From: CAZNNH01 sp964574335
Lineage (GTDB): Bacteria > Acidobacteriota > Vicinamibacteria > Fen-336
NCBI GenBank assembly: GCA_964574335.1
Contig: CAZNNH010000164.1
Location: 1-14,319 of the forward strand
Length of the DNA stretch: 14,319 nucleotides
Direction: 5' to 3'
The notes beneath the pieces are model-generated. The model saw only the letters and a program-made list of their open reading frames with translations, made no database searches and had not been told where the DNA came from. This document shows, piece by piece, positions 7,327-13,589 of this stretch. A program made the position numbers and the translations under genes. Each line of letters opens with the position of its first letter. Position 1 is the first letter of the stretch.

Positions 7327-8802
7327 ATGAAGGCAAAGATCGCCGCTCTCGTGCTGCTGGCCAGCGCCAGCCTGGTCTTCGCCGGGGAGAACAAGACGCA
7401 GCCGGACGAGCCGCTGGGATGGATCCCGTTCGACAACCCCAAGCTGCTGGCCCTGCTTCAGAAGATCGACGTCAAGGACCCCTACACCGTGCCGCCGCTG
7501 GAGATCCGCAAGGATGAGAACTACGCCGGCACCGCCGTGGACGTGGAGCCGTTCGGGGGGGTCCGTCCCTTCTACGAGTTCTTCCTGAAGCAGATGGAGT
7601 ACACCGGACCGGGGCGCGCGATCCCGGAGCCCGAGCACGTCGACTCGGTGAAGATGGGCTTCATCGGCCCGATCATGTCGACGGTGTCGGTGGCCACCGG
7701 CGGCAAGAGCCACGAGGAGACGCTGGGGATCCCGATGCTGCAGGGAGCGCGGCTCGCCATCGAGCAGTGGAACGAGCGGGGTGGCTACTTGAAGCGGCAC
7801 ATCCCCTTCGAGCTGGTGATCAGCAACGACAACGGCCTGTGGGGGGCCTCCGGCAACGAGATCATCAAGCTGAACTACCTGAAGGACGTGTGGGCCATTC
7901 TCGGCACCATCGACGGAGCCAACAGCCACATCGCCATCCGGGTGGCGCTCAAGTCCGAGCTGGTGATGATGAACACCGGCGACACCGACCCGACCTTCAT
8001 CGAGACCAACATCCCCTGGGTGATGCGTGACATCGGCGACGACCGGCAGCAAAGCTACCTCCTCATCGACTACGCCTACCGGAAGATGGGCTACCAGAAG
8101 ATCGGCATCATCCGTGCCAGCAACCGGTACGGCCGCTTCGGGGTCCGCGAGATCCGGGACAGCGCGCGGCGGATGGGCAAGCCGGTGCCGGTGGAGATGG
8201 CGTACAGGGTCGGGCAGGAGGACTTCAGCCTGGAGATCGACCGGCTGGAGAAGGCGGGCGTGGACGTGATCGTCCACTGGGGGGACGCGGTCGAGGGGGC
8301 CAAGATCCTCAACCAGATGCGGGAGCGGGGGATGAAGCAGCCGTTCCTGGCGTGCGACCGCAACGCCCACCCGGACTTCGTGAAGATCGCCGGAAAGAAC
8401 GCCGAGGGGGTGGTCTGCTCGTACCCGTGGAACCCGAAGAGCGGTGACCCCATCCTCGTGAGGTTTCAGCAGGCCTATCGGGCCCGGTTCGGCCAGGAGC
8501 CCGAGACCTACGCGGCCCACGCCTACGACGGCATGAACATGCTGATATGGGCCACTCAGGTGGCCGGCCTCAACCGCGCCAAGATCCGCGACGTGCTGGC
8601 CTACATGCCGCAGCCCTGGCCCGGCGTCACCGGCAAGATCCAGCTCTCCGCCTGCCTCGACGACGTCGGCGACGTCTTCCTGGCGGAGTTCAAGGACGGC
8701 GACTGGCACTACTACTCCCGCACCGACCTGCAGATCCCCAAGGGGTACATCCCGCCGCGCGACCGGGTCTCCCGGCCGGGCGACGACGTGGCCTCCCGGT
8801 AG
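7327..8802 (+). CDS. Periplasmic ABC-type branched-chain amino acid binding protein (Peripla_BP_6-like), long N-terminal extension
   Basis: 491 residues, longer than the roughly 380-420 usual for the family. ATG 7327 follows AGGAGG by five bases and begins a signal peptide (MKAKIAALVLLASASLVFAGE). About 75 residues of extension precede the type I binding-protein fold. They contain WIPFDNPKLLALLQ and end in YTGPGR (residue 92 onward). The fold then starts with VKMGFIGPIMS, followed by LQGARLAIEQWNERGG, GTIDGANSHIA, NTGDTDPTF, YGRFGVREI and YAAHAYDGMNMLIW. Members bind amino acids, amides, urea or aromatic compounds for ABC uptake, or act as receptor subunits. No permease or ATPase gene is present in the window, so a sensory or substrate-delivery role for the adjacent redox proteins is plausible. 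The ligand cannot be predicted. Confidence 0.88.
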   Translation: MKAKIAALVLLASASLVFAGENKTQPDEPLGWIPFDNPKLLALLQKIDVKDPYTVPPLEIRKDENYAGTAVDVEPFGGVRPFYEFFLKQMEYTGPGRAIPEPEHVDSVKMGFIGPIMSTVSVATGGKSHEETLGIPMLQGARLAIEQWNERGGYLKRHIPFELVISNDNGLWGASGNEIIKLNYLKDVWAILGTIDGANSHIAIRVALKSELVMMNTGDTDPTFIETNIPWVMRDIGDDRQQSYLLIDYAYRKMGYQKIGIIRASNRYGRFGVREIRDSARRMGKPVPVEMAYRVGQEDFSLEIDRLEKAGVDVIVHWGDAVEGAKILNQMRERGMKQPFLACDRNAHPDFVKIAGKNAEGVVCSYPWNPKSGDPILVRFQQAYRARFGQEPETYAAHAYDGMNMLIWATQVAGLNRAKIRDVLAYMPQPWPGVTGKIQLSACLDDVGDVFLAEFKDGDWHYYSRTDLQIPKGYIPPRDRVSRPGDDVASR

Positions 8803-8811
8803 GTCGCCGTC

Positions 8812-10101
8812 GTGGGGGAGGCGCCCGGCGGGCGGGCGCCGGCGCGGCGCCGTCGGGGCCGGCTCGTGCGCCGGATCGGAGTCTCGGTCGGCCTGCTCCT
8901 GGCCCAGACGCTGTGGGCGGCTGAGGCCCCCGTCGACGACCGACCGCCGCCGCAGCTCGACCTGCGGGCGCGCCTGCCCGAGTACCTCGGACCGGGGCGC
9001 GAGCTGGGCCCACTTCGGGGGCTGAGCGAGATCCGCCTCGCCTTCTTCGGGCCGGCCGAGCCGGACCACCCGGACTGGGGCGACGCCTGGCGCGGCGCCT
9101 CCCTCGCGGTCGAGGAGGCCAACGCCTCCGCCGGTGACGGTGACTTGCCCACCCGCCTGGAAGGGGTCTGGTCCGAGAGCCCCTGGGGCTCGGGTATCGC
9201 TGACCTGGCCAAGCTCGCCTTCACCCCGAGCGTGCTGGCGGTGCTGGGCGGCGTGGACGGGACCACCACCCACCTCGCCGAGCAGGTGGCGGTCAAGGCC
9301 TGCCTGCCGGTGGTCAGCCCGGGCGGTACGGACCCGAGCGTCAACTACACGAACGTGGCCTGGATGTTCACGCTTCTTGCCACCGACGATCGGACCGCCC
9401 CGGTGGTGGTCGAGGCCCTGCTCGGGAAGACGGACGAACGGCGCTGGGCAGCCGTGACCACCTCCGACCGTGACGCCGCCGTGGCCTGGAGGGCCGTCCG
9501 CGCCGTCACCACGAGACGGCACGCCGCGGCACCGGTCCTCCACCTGGCGGTTTCGCCCGCGGCCCCCGACTACGCTCCGGCGACCGCCGATCTGGTGCGG
9601 GCGGCCCCCGAGTCGGTCCTGGTGCTGGCCGGCGCGCGGGACGCCGCTCGGCTGGTCCGGGCGCTGCGTGGAGCGGGGTTCGAGGGCCTGATCGTGGGCG
9701 GGGCGCCGGTCGGGAGACGGGTCTTCCTCGAGGAAGCGGGTCCCTGCGCCGAAGGTGTCCGCTTCCCGTTGCTCTTCGATGCCGAGCGGCCCGAGGCGGC
9801 GCCGTTCGTCGCGAGGTACCGGGAGCGGTATGGCGTCCTCCCCGACTTCCTGGCCGCCCACGCCTACGACGCGGCCCGCCTGCTCCTGGCCGCCATCCGC
9901 CGGGCCGGGCCGAACCGGGCGCTCGTCCGCGACGCGCTGGTCGAGCTGGCCCCCTGGTCGGGAGTGACCGGAGAGGTGACCTGGGACCGGACCGGCCGGA
10001 ACATGCGCCCGGTCGGCCTGGGTGTCTGGCGCGGGGGAGAAGCCCGGCGAACCGAACACCGTGGCCCGGCGGCGGTTGGCGCTACCATAGGGCCTCCGTG
10101 A
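8812..10101 (+). CDS. Second periplasmic binding protein (Peripla_BP_6-like), diverged paralogue of the preceding gene
   Basis: 429 residues from GTG 8812, nine bases after the previous stop. A second in-frame GTG at 8866 would give a more standard signal peptide (VRRIGVSVGLLLAQTLWAAEA), so the start is uncertain by 18 codons; neither has a strong ribosome binding site. It shares with the preceding protein the linker YLGPGR (residue 58), then IRLAFFGP, GGVDGTTTHLA, SPGGTDPSV, LAAHAYDAARLLLA and PWSGVTGEV. These align with that protein's corresponding blocks, so the two are paralogues. Codon use is strongly GC-rich and the C-terminus is low-complexity. Two different receptors side by side suggest either two ligands or a heterodimer. 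The stop overlaps the next gene's GTG (GTGA at 10098-10101). Confidence 0.82.
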   Translation: MGEAPGGRAPARRRRGRLVRRIGVSVGLLLAQTLWAAEAPVDDRPPPQLDLRARLPEYLGPGRELGPLRGLSEIRLAFFGPAEPDHPDWGDAWRGASLAVEEANASAGDGDLPTRLEGVWSESPWGSGIADLAKLAFTPSVLAVLGGVDGTTTHLAEQVAVKACLPVVSPGGTDPSVNYTNVAWMFTLLATDDRTAPVVVEALLGKTDERRWAAVTTSDRDAAVAWRAVRAVTTRRHAAAPVLHLAVSPAAPDYAPATADLVRAAPESVLVLAGARDAARLVRALRGAGFEGLIVGGAPVGRRVFLEEAGPCAEGVRFPLLFDAERPEAAPFVARYRERYGVLPDFLAAHAYDAARLLLAAIRRAGPNRALVRDALVELAPWSGVTGEVTWDRTGRNMRPVGLGVWRGGEARRTEHRGPAAVGATIGPP

Positions 10102-11675
10102 AGAGACCCGATCCGGACCTCGAAGCGCTCGTCCGGCGTCACGGGCTGGCCCGCGACTATCCCGCCCCCGTGCAGGCCGAGGCCGAGGCCTTCTTGCGGG
10201 CGCCCGGCTTCGACGACGCGGCCCTCGAGGATCTCGAGGAGCTGCCCTTCGTGACCATCGACAACGAGGACTCCCGAGACCTCGACCAGGCGCTGCTCGT
10301 CCAGCGAGCGCCGGCGCGCGGCTTCAAGGTCTGGTACGCCCTGGCCGACGCCTCCTACTACGTGCGTCCCGGCTCGGCGCTGTTCGGCGAGGCCCTGAGC
10401 CGCGGCTCGAGCTACTACCTTCCGGGCTTCAACCTGCCCATGCTGCCGCGCCTGCTGTCCGAGGACCTGGTCTCGCTGAGAGAAGGGCAGGCGCGACGTT
10501 CCCTCGTCCTCGAGATGTCCCTGGACGCCGAGGGCCGCTGCACGGACACGCGCGTGAGGCGGGCCCAGGTGCGCAGCCGGCGCAAGCTCTCCTACGAGCG
10601 CGTGCAGCAGGCCTGGGACGACCCCGACGGCAGTGGCTTCGCCGGCGAGCCGTTCGCCGAGAGCCTCGGGCTACTGCGCGAGGTCGGCCGCCTGCGTATC
10701 GAGGACGCCCGCCGTCGGCACGTGGTGCGCCACCAGCGCGAGGAGATCGAGGTGGAGCCCCGGGCCGGGGCTCCGGGGTTTGCCGTGGTGGCCCGGGAAC
10801 GTCTGGAGACGGAGCTGTGCAACGAGCAGGTCTCGCTGCTCTGCAACGTAGAGGCCGCCCGGCTGCTCGAGCGCGGCCGCGGTCTCGCGCACGTCCAGCC
10901 GATCTTCCGCGTCCACCCGGCGCCGACTCCCGATCGGCTCGAGGGCTTCCGGGAGGGCGTGAAGGCGCTGGCCGACGCTCACGGCCTCGACGCCGCCCGC
11001 TGGGTGTGGCGAGGAGACGAGGAGCCGCTGTCCGACTACCTCGAGAGGTTGCCCCGGGACGAGCGCCCCCGTATCGCGGCGGCCATCGATCGTCAGGCCA
11101 TGCTTACCAACCAGCGCTCGACCTTCGGCGAGCTGCCGGGCCGGCACCACGGCGTCGGGGCGCCCGTCTACGCCCGCCTCTCCTCGCCCATGCGCGAGAT
11201 CGTCGGGGTTTTCACGCACAAGGAAGCGCTGGAGCTGCTGCGCGGTGCCCAGGGCGCTCGCCCCGGCCCCGAGGACGAGGCGCTCCGCGACGCCGTCGTC
11301 GAGGCGGCCAACCGGGCCAAGGCTCTCCAGCGGACCCTGACCAAGGAGAGCCACCGCCTGGTCATGGACCGCCTGCTGCGCAGCGAGCTGGAGCGGCCCG
11401 AGCAGGCCCGCCCCTGGCGTCCGTCGACGCTGTTGGGGATGAAGTCCTCGCGGCTCTACCTGCGGATGGACGACCCGCCCCTCGAGGTCAAGGTCCACCT
11501 TCAGGACCTGGCCCGGCAGACGGGCGTGCGCTGGCGCGCCGACCGGCTGGGCGTCGTGGCCCGGGCCCGCGAAGGCGAGGGCGAGCTCCGCGCCGGCGAT
11601 GGCGTCGAGCTGCGCCTCTCCGGCCACATGGAGAAGCTCCGGCGCTGGCTGTTCGACCTGCGGCCGCTGGCCTGA
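10098..11675 (+). CDS. RNB-domain ribonuclease (RNase II/RNase R superfamily, DLDQ type)
   Basis: 525 residues from GTG 10098, which overlaps the previous stop by four bases. The RNB active-site segment is FVTIDNEDSRDLDQA: D55, D61 and D63 match three of the four metal-binding aspartates of RNase II, while the fourth position (the last D of DxDDA in E. coli RNase II and R) is Q64. I recall DxDQ variants in other bacterial RNB proteins, so this looks like a subfamily feature rather than damage. SSPMRE at 362-367 matches the conserved SPxR segment that contacts RNA near the active site. There is no obvious N-terminal cold-shock domain; the last about 60 residues may be an S1-like fold. The expected activity is processive 3'-to-5' RNA degradation in the cytoplasm. 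It is the only evidently cytoplasmic product of this gene row, so its place may reflect read-through housekeeping rather than shared function. Confidence 0.85.
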   Translation: MKRPDPDLEALVRRHGLARDYPAPVQAEAEAFLRAPGFDDAALEDLEELPFVTIDNEDSRDLDQALLVQRAPARGFKVWYALADASYYVRPGSALFGEALSRGSSYYLPGFNLPMLPRLLSEDLVSLREGQARRSLVLEMSLDAEGRCTDTRVRRAQVRSRRKLSYERVQQAWDDPDGSGFAGEPFAESLGLLREVGRLRIEDARRRHVVRHQREEIEVEPRAGAPGFAVVARERLETELCNEQVSLLCNVEAARLLERGRGLAHVQPIFRVHPAPTPDRLEGFREGVKALADAHGLDAARWVWRGDEEPLSDYLERLPRDERPRIAAAIDRQAMLTNQRSTFGELPGRHHGVGAPVYARLSSPMREIVGVFTHKEALELLRGAQGARPGPEDEALRDAVVEAANRAKALQRTLTKESHRLVMDRLLRSELERPEQARPWRPSTLLGMKSSRLYLRMDDPPLEVKVHLQDLARQTGVRWRADRLGVVARAREGEGELRAGDGVELRLSGHMEKLRRWLFDLRPLA

Positions 11676-11773
11676 GTTCGGGGAGACAATACCCGTTCCG
11701 CCTGATGCTCCGAGAGGTAGGATACGTGCGGTCGTCCCAACACTGACATCTCCGGCACCGTCGGTCTAGCGTC

Positions 11774-11780
11774 AAGGAGG
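11774..11780 (+). promoter_or_regulatory. Strong ribosome binding site choosing ATG 11787 over GTG 11784
   Basis: AAGGAGG is a near-perfect Shine-Dalgarno sequence. Its spacing is six bases to ATG 11787 and only three to the adjacent in-frame GTG at 11784. The 111-base gap upstream (11676-11786) is the first sizeable gap in the gene row and is where a separate promoter would sit. I see only weak candidates there (TAGGAT at 11718-11723, with no convincing -35). Confidence 0.6.
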
Positions 11781-11786
11781 CAAGTG

Positions 11787-12434
11787 ATGACGAAGAGGCT
11801 CGTGGTTCTGGTCGGATCGCTGGCGCTGCTGGTGGCTGGGGAGCCGGCGAGCGGCAGCGAGGTGCTGAAGGCGTCCGGCGCGGTCAGCCTCGATGATCCC
11901 GCCGGCGACGTCCGACCGATGAGCTCGTCATCAGGGGAGCATCCCGGCCGCGATGTCGTGAAGCTCGACCTGGCCAGCGACGGGACGAATCTCACCCTCT
12001 CGGCAACGCTGGCCTCCGAGGTCGCGGGCACCTTCGCCAACGACGTCGTCCAGGTGTTCGTGGACAAGGACAACGACCCGTCCACGGGTGGCGAGGCGAC
12101 CTTCGGCAAGGAGGCCGGCTTCGAGTCGCGGATCGATCTCCTGGTCTGCATCGAGTACGAGAGCGGCGGTGAGGCCTGCGTGGGCGGCGCCGGGAAGAAG
12201 GCGACCGCGTACAACGCCGTTGCCAAGATCACCGACACCGGCTCCGGGAAGGCCCTCCACAGCGTCTGGGACCTGCCCAGGACGCCGATTCAGGGGAAGG
12301 TCGTCTCGTCCAGCGTCTCCTACCAGGACCTGGGCGTGGCGTCCGGGCAGACGATCCGCCTCTTCGCCCGGGAGTCCAACGGCGCGTACGACCCGAGCAG
12401 CTACTTCCCGGAGGTGGCCCTCACGCTGAAGTGA
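11787..12434 (+). CDS. Secreted beta-sandwich-like protein of unknown function
   Basis: 215 residues with a signal peptide (MTKRLVVLVGSLALLVAGEPASGSE). The mature part is rich in beta-strand patterns: VSLDDPAGDVRPM, RDVVKLDLASDGTNLTLSATL, VVQVFVDKDNDPSTG, FESRIDLLVCIEY, VVSSSVSYQDLG and YFPEVALTLK. This layout is like DOMON/CBM9-type sandwiches, which bind heme, sugars or other ligands, but I cannot assign it firmly. There are two cysteines (VCIEY and EACVGG), spaced so that a disulfide is possible, and no CXXCH site. The DxDNDPSTGG stretch may bind calcium. It is a single gene with its own strong ribosome binding site, so its link to the upstream redox operon is only by proximity. Confidence 0.7.
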   Translation: MTKRLVVLVGSLALLVAGEPASGSEVLKASGAVSLDDPAGDVRPMSSSSGEHPGRDVVKLDLASDGTNLTLSATLASEVAGTFANDVVQVFVDKDNDPSTGGEATFGKEAGFESRIDLLVCIEYESGGEACVGGAGKKATAYNAVAKITDTGSGKALHSVWDLPRTPIQGKVVSSSVSYQDLGVASGQTIRLFARESNGAYDPSSYFPEVALTLK

Positions 12435-12497
12435 GGCCCTGCTGGAACAGGTCACTGACTCGAGGTCAGACAAGGGAGCGTCGCAAAGGAGCGCACC

Positions 12498-13130
12498 ATG
12501 AGCCCCACACACAATCAGCCCACAGCAATACTCGCAGGTCTGATCAACTGCCCGCTCACCAGAAGAGAGCTCATGCGCGGCGCGCTGGGCGCGGGAATCG
12601 CCCTGGCCGGTATCGGCTCCGGCAATGCCGCCGGCAACGCCGATGAGGAGGAAGGTAAGGGCAAAGAACATCTCGCGGCTGTATGTGGCACCTATTGCGG
12701 AGCCTGCCCGTCCTACATGGCTACACACAGCGAAGATGAGCAGATACACAGATCGAACCCTTGGGGGGATTGCGACGGCTGTCTCGGCGGCGGCAAGCTT
12801 GCCGCCCACTGCCGAGCCTGCCAGATGAGGCGATGCGCAGCGAGCAAGCCGGGTGTGACTCGTTGCTCCGACTGTGAGGAGCTGCCCTGCTATCGGGTCA
12901 CGAGCCTGATCGATGCCGGCGGCTATCCGCACCGCAAGGAGTACCTGCCCAACCTCGCGAGCATTCGTGAGGTGGGCGCCCAGGAATGGGCCAAGAAGGA
13001 GGAAGAGCGCTGGCGTTGTCCCCAGTGCCGCTTGCCCATGAGCTGGTATGACACGGAGTGTGCCCGATGTGGGGAGCCGAGATCAGCGAGCTTGTTTGCT
13101 CTGTCTGAAGACACACCCCGGCCCTACTAG
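12498..13130 (+). CDS. Cysteine-rich DUF3795 protein with a putative Tat signal
   Basis: 210 residues; ATG 12498 follows AAAGGAG by six bases. Residues 21-27 (TRRELMR) followed by a hydrophobic stretch (GALGAGIALAGIG) look like a twin-arginine signal. DUF3795 features follow: CGTYCGACPSY at 63-73, CDGC at 92-95, CRAC at 105-108, C113, CSDC at 123-126 and C131. A C-terminal pair CPQC (174) and CARC (188) forms an added zinc-ribbon-like module. There are sixteen cysteines in total, fifteen of them in the mature part, which suggests metal or iron-sulfur binding. DUF3795 proteins have no established biochemical role that I know. Tat export would imply that the protein folds and takes up its cofactor before export. 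Codon choice (ATA, AGA, AAT and CAC more often) is visibly less GC-biased than in genes upstream, which hints at separate ancestry. Confidence 0.75.
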   Translation: MSPTHNQPTAILAGLINCPLTRRELMRGALGAGIALAGIGSGNAAGNADEEEGKGKEHLAAVCGTYCGACPSYMATHSEDEQIHRSNPWGDCDGCLGGGKLAAHCRACQMRRCAASKPGVTRCSDCEELPCYRVTSLIDAGGYPHRKEYLPNLASIREVGAQEWAKKEEERWRCPQCRLPMSWYDTECARCGEPRSASLFALSEDTPRPY

Positions 13131-13153
13131 TCAGTCAGAGAGTCCCGCGGTTC

Positions 13154-13216
13154 GGCCGCCAGAATCGGCGGTCTGGCCGCCAGAATCGGCGGTCTGGCCG
13201 CGGAATTCGGCGGCGG
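13154..13216. repeat. 21-bp tandem repeat array of small palindromes (three units)
   Basis: Units at 13154-13174 and 13175-13195 are identical, beginning GGCCGCCAGAATCGGCGG and ending TCT. A third unit, 13196-13216, is diverged in the middle and at the end. Each of the first two can fold as CCGCC, a short loop, GGCGG. The array starts 23 bases after the DUF3795 stop codon. It may act as a transcript-end structure or protein-binding site, or be a small fragment of a dispersed repeat family. Confidence 0.75.
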
Positions 13217-13264
13217 CCTCGAGCGGACGCCGACGAGCAGATCGCGCCGATGCTGGTCGAGCCG

Positions 13265-13282
13265 GCCCCCCAATCGGGGGGC
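13265..13282. terminator. Perfect 7-bp GC hairpin, possible bidirectional transcript end
   Basis: GCCCCCC, the loop AATC, then GGGGGGC. It lies between the + strand DUF3795 gene and the end of the - strand ankyrin remnant. No T-run follows on either strand, so it is not a classical intrinsic terminator. It could still stop or stabilise transcripts from either side. Confidence 0.35.
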
Positions 13283-13315
13283 GTGTCAGCGGGCGTGGCC
13301 TACTCGGACCGGCCG

Positions 13316-13513
13316 CTACTTCGCCCCCGCCGCCTGCAGGAGGGCGGCGATCTCCGGGCGCCCCGTGGCTATCATCAGCGGGGTTGCGCCGTTCTGATCC
13401 AGTACCCTGACGGTCTCCGGTCCGGCTGGGAGTCCTAGGGCTCGGCACCAAGGAGGCATCAGGTCTCTCGTCAGATCCGCCCCGGCGCTCGCGGCCGCGA
13501 CGAGCGTCGCCAT
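13316..13513 (-). pseudogene. Ankyrin-repeat protein remnant (C-terminal end only)
   Basis: The - strand frame reads 65 residues and ends in LDQNGATPLMIATGRPEIAA then LLQAAGAK, a recognisable final ankyrin repeat. Before it is ATLVAAASAGADLTRDLMPP, which looks like a degenerate earlier repeat. Upstream of the ATG at 13513 the same frame soon hits a stop (13555-13553), while a neighbouring frame gives DVNPVDAGAEAP, which also resembles ankyrin consensus and suggests a frameshift. The rest of an ankyrin gene is missing because the divergent GAF gene begins at 13590. Most likely a truncated, decayed gene. A very small expressed protein cannot be excluded, but there is no clear ribosome binding site. 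Confidence 0.5.
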
Positions 13514-13546
13514 TCCCTTGGCGCCTCGGCGCCAGCATCGACCGGG

Positions 13547-13575
13547 TTGACATCACACCGCCCTCGTATTACCAA
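13547..13575 (+). promoter_or_regulatory. Candidate sigma-70-type promoter for the GAF/HD-GYP gene
   Basis: A perfect -35 box, TTGACA, occurs at 13547-13552. The best -10 at 17-base spacing is TACCAA (13570-13575), which is weak. Transcription would begin only about 7-8 bases before the ATG at 13590, which fits the lack of a Shine-Dalgarno sequence there and suggests a near-leaderless message. Confidence 0.3.
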
Positions 13576-13589
13576 CGCTCCATCTGGCG

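Larger units (their letters stand above)
13131..13589. other. Non-coding or decayed stretch between the DUF3795 and GAF genes
   Basis: 459 bases without an intact gene. It contains the 21-bp repeat array, the GC hairpin, the ankyrin remnant and the candidate promoter listed separately. I see no tRNA, no terminal inverted repeats and no transposase fragment. Open frames covering the repeat array on either strand are compositional and show no family signal. Confidence 0.6.

Noticed and set aside
7285..10059. A 924-codon - strand open frame across both binding-protein genes
   Set aside because: It has the same compositional shadow pattern and crosses the boundary of two well-supported + strand genes.
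11718..11771. Promoter for the beta-sandwich gene (TAGGAT at 11718, or CTGACA at 11743 with TAGCGT at 11767)
   Set aside because: The first has no -35 match. The second would start transcription inside the ribosome binding site. Neither is convincing.
12462..12476. CTGAC, TCGAG, GTCAG inverted repeat as a terminator of the beta-sandwich gene
   Set aside because: The stem is only five base pairs and is followed by no T-run, so it is too weak to call.
13131..13282. A CRISPR array in the short repeat block
   Set aside because: The units are contiguous 21-mers without spacers, only three copies exist, and there are no cas genes nearby.
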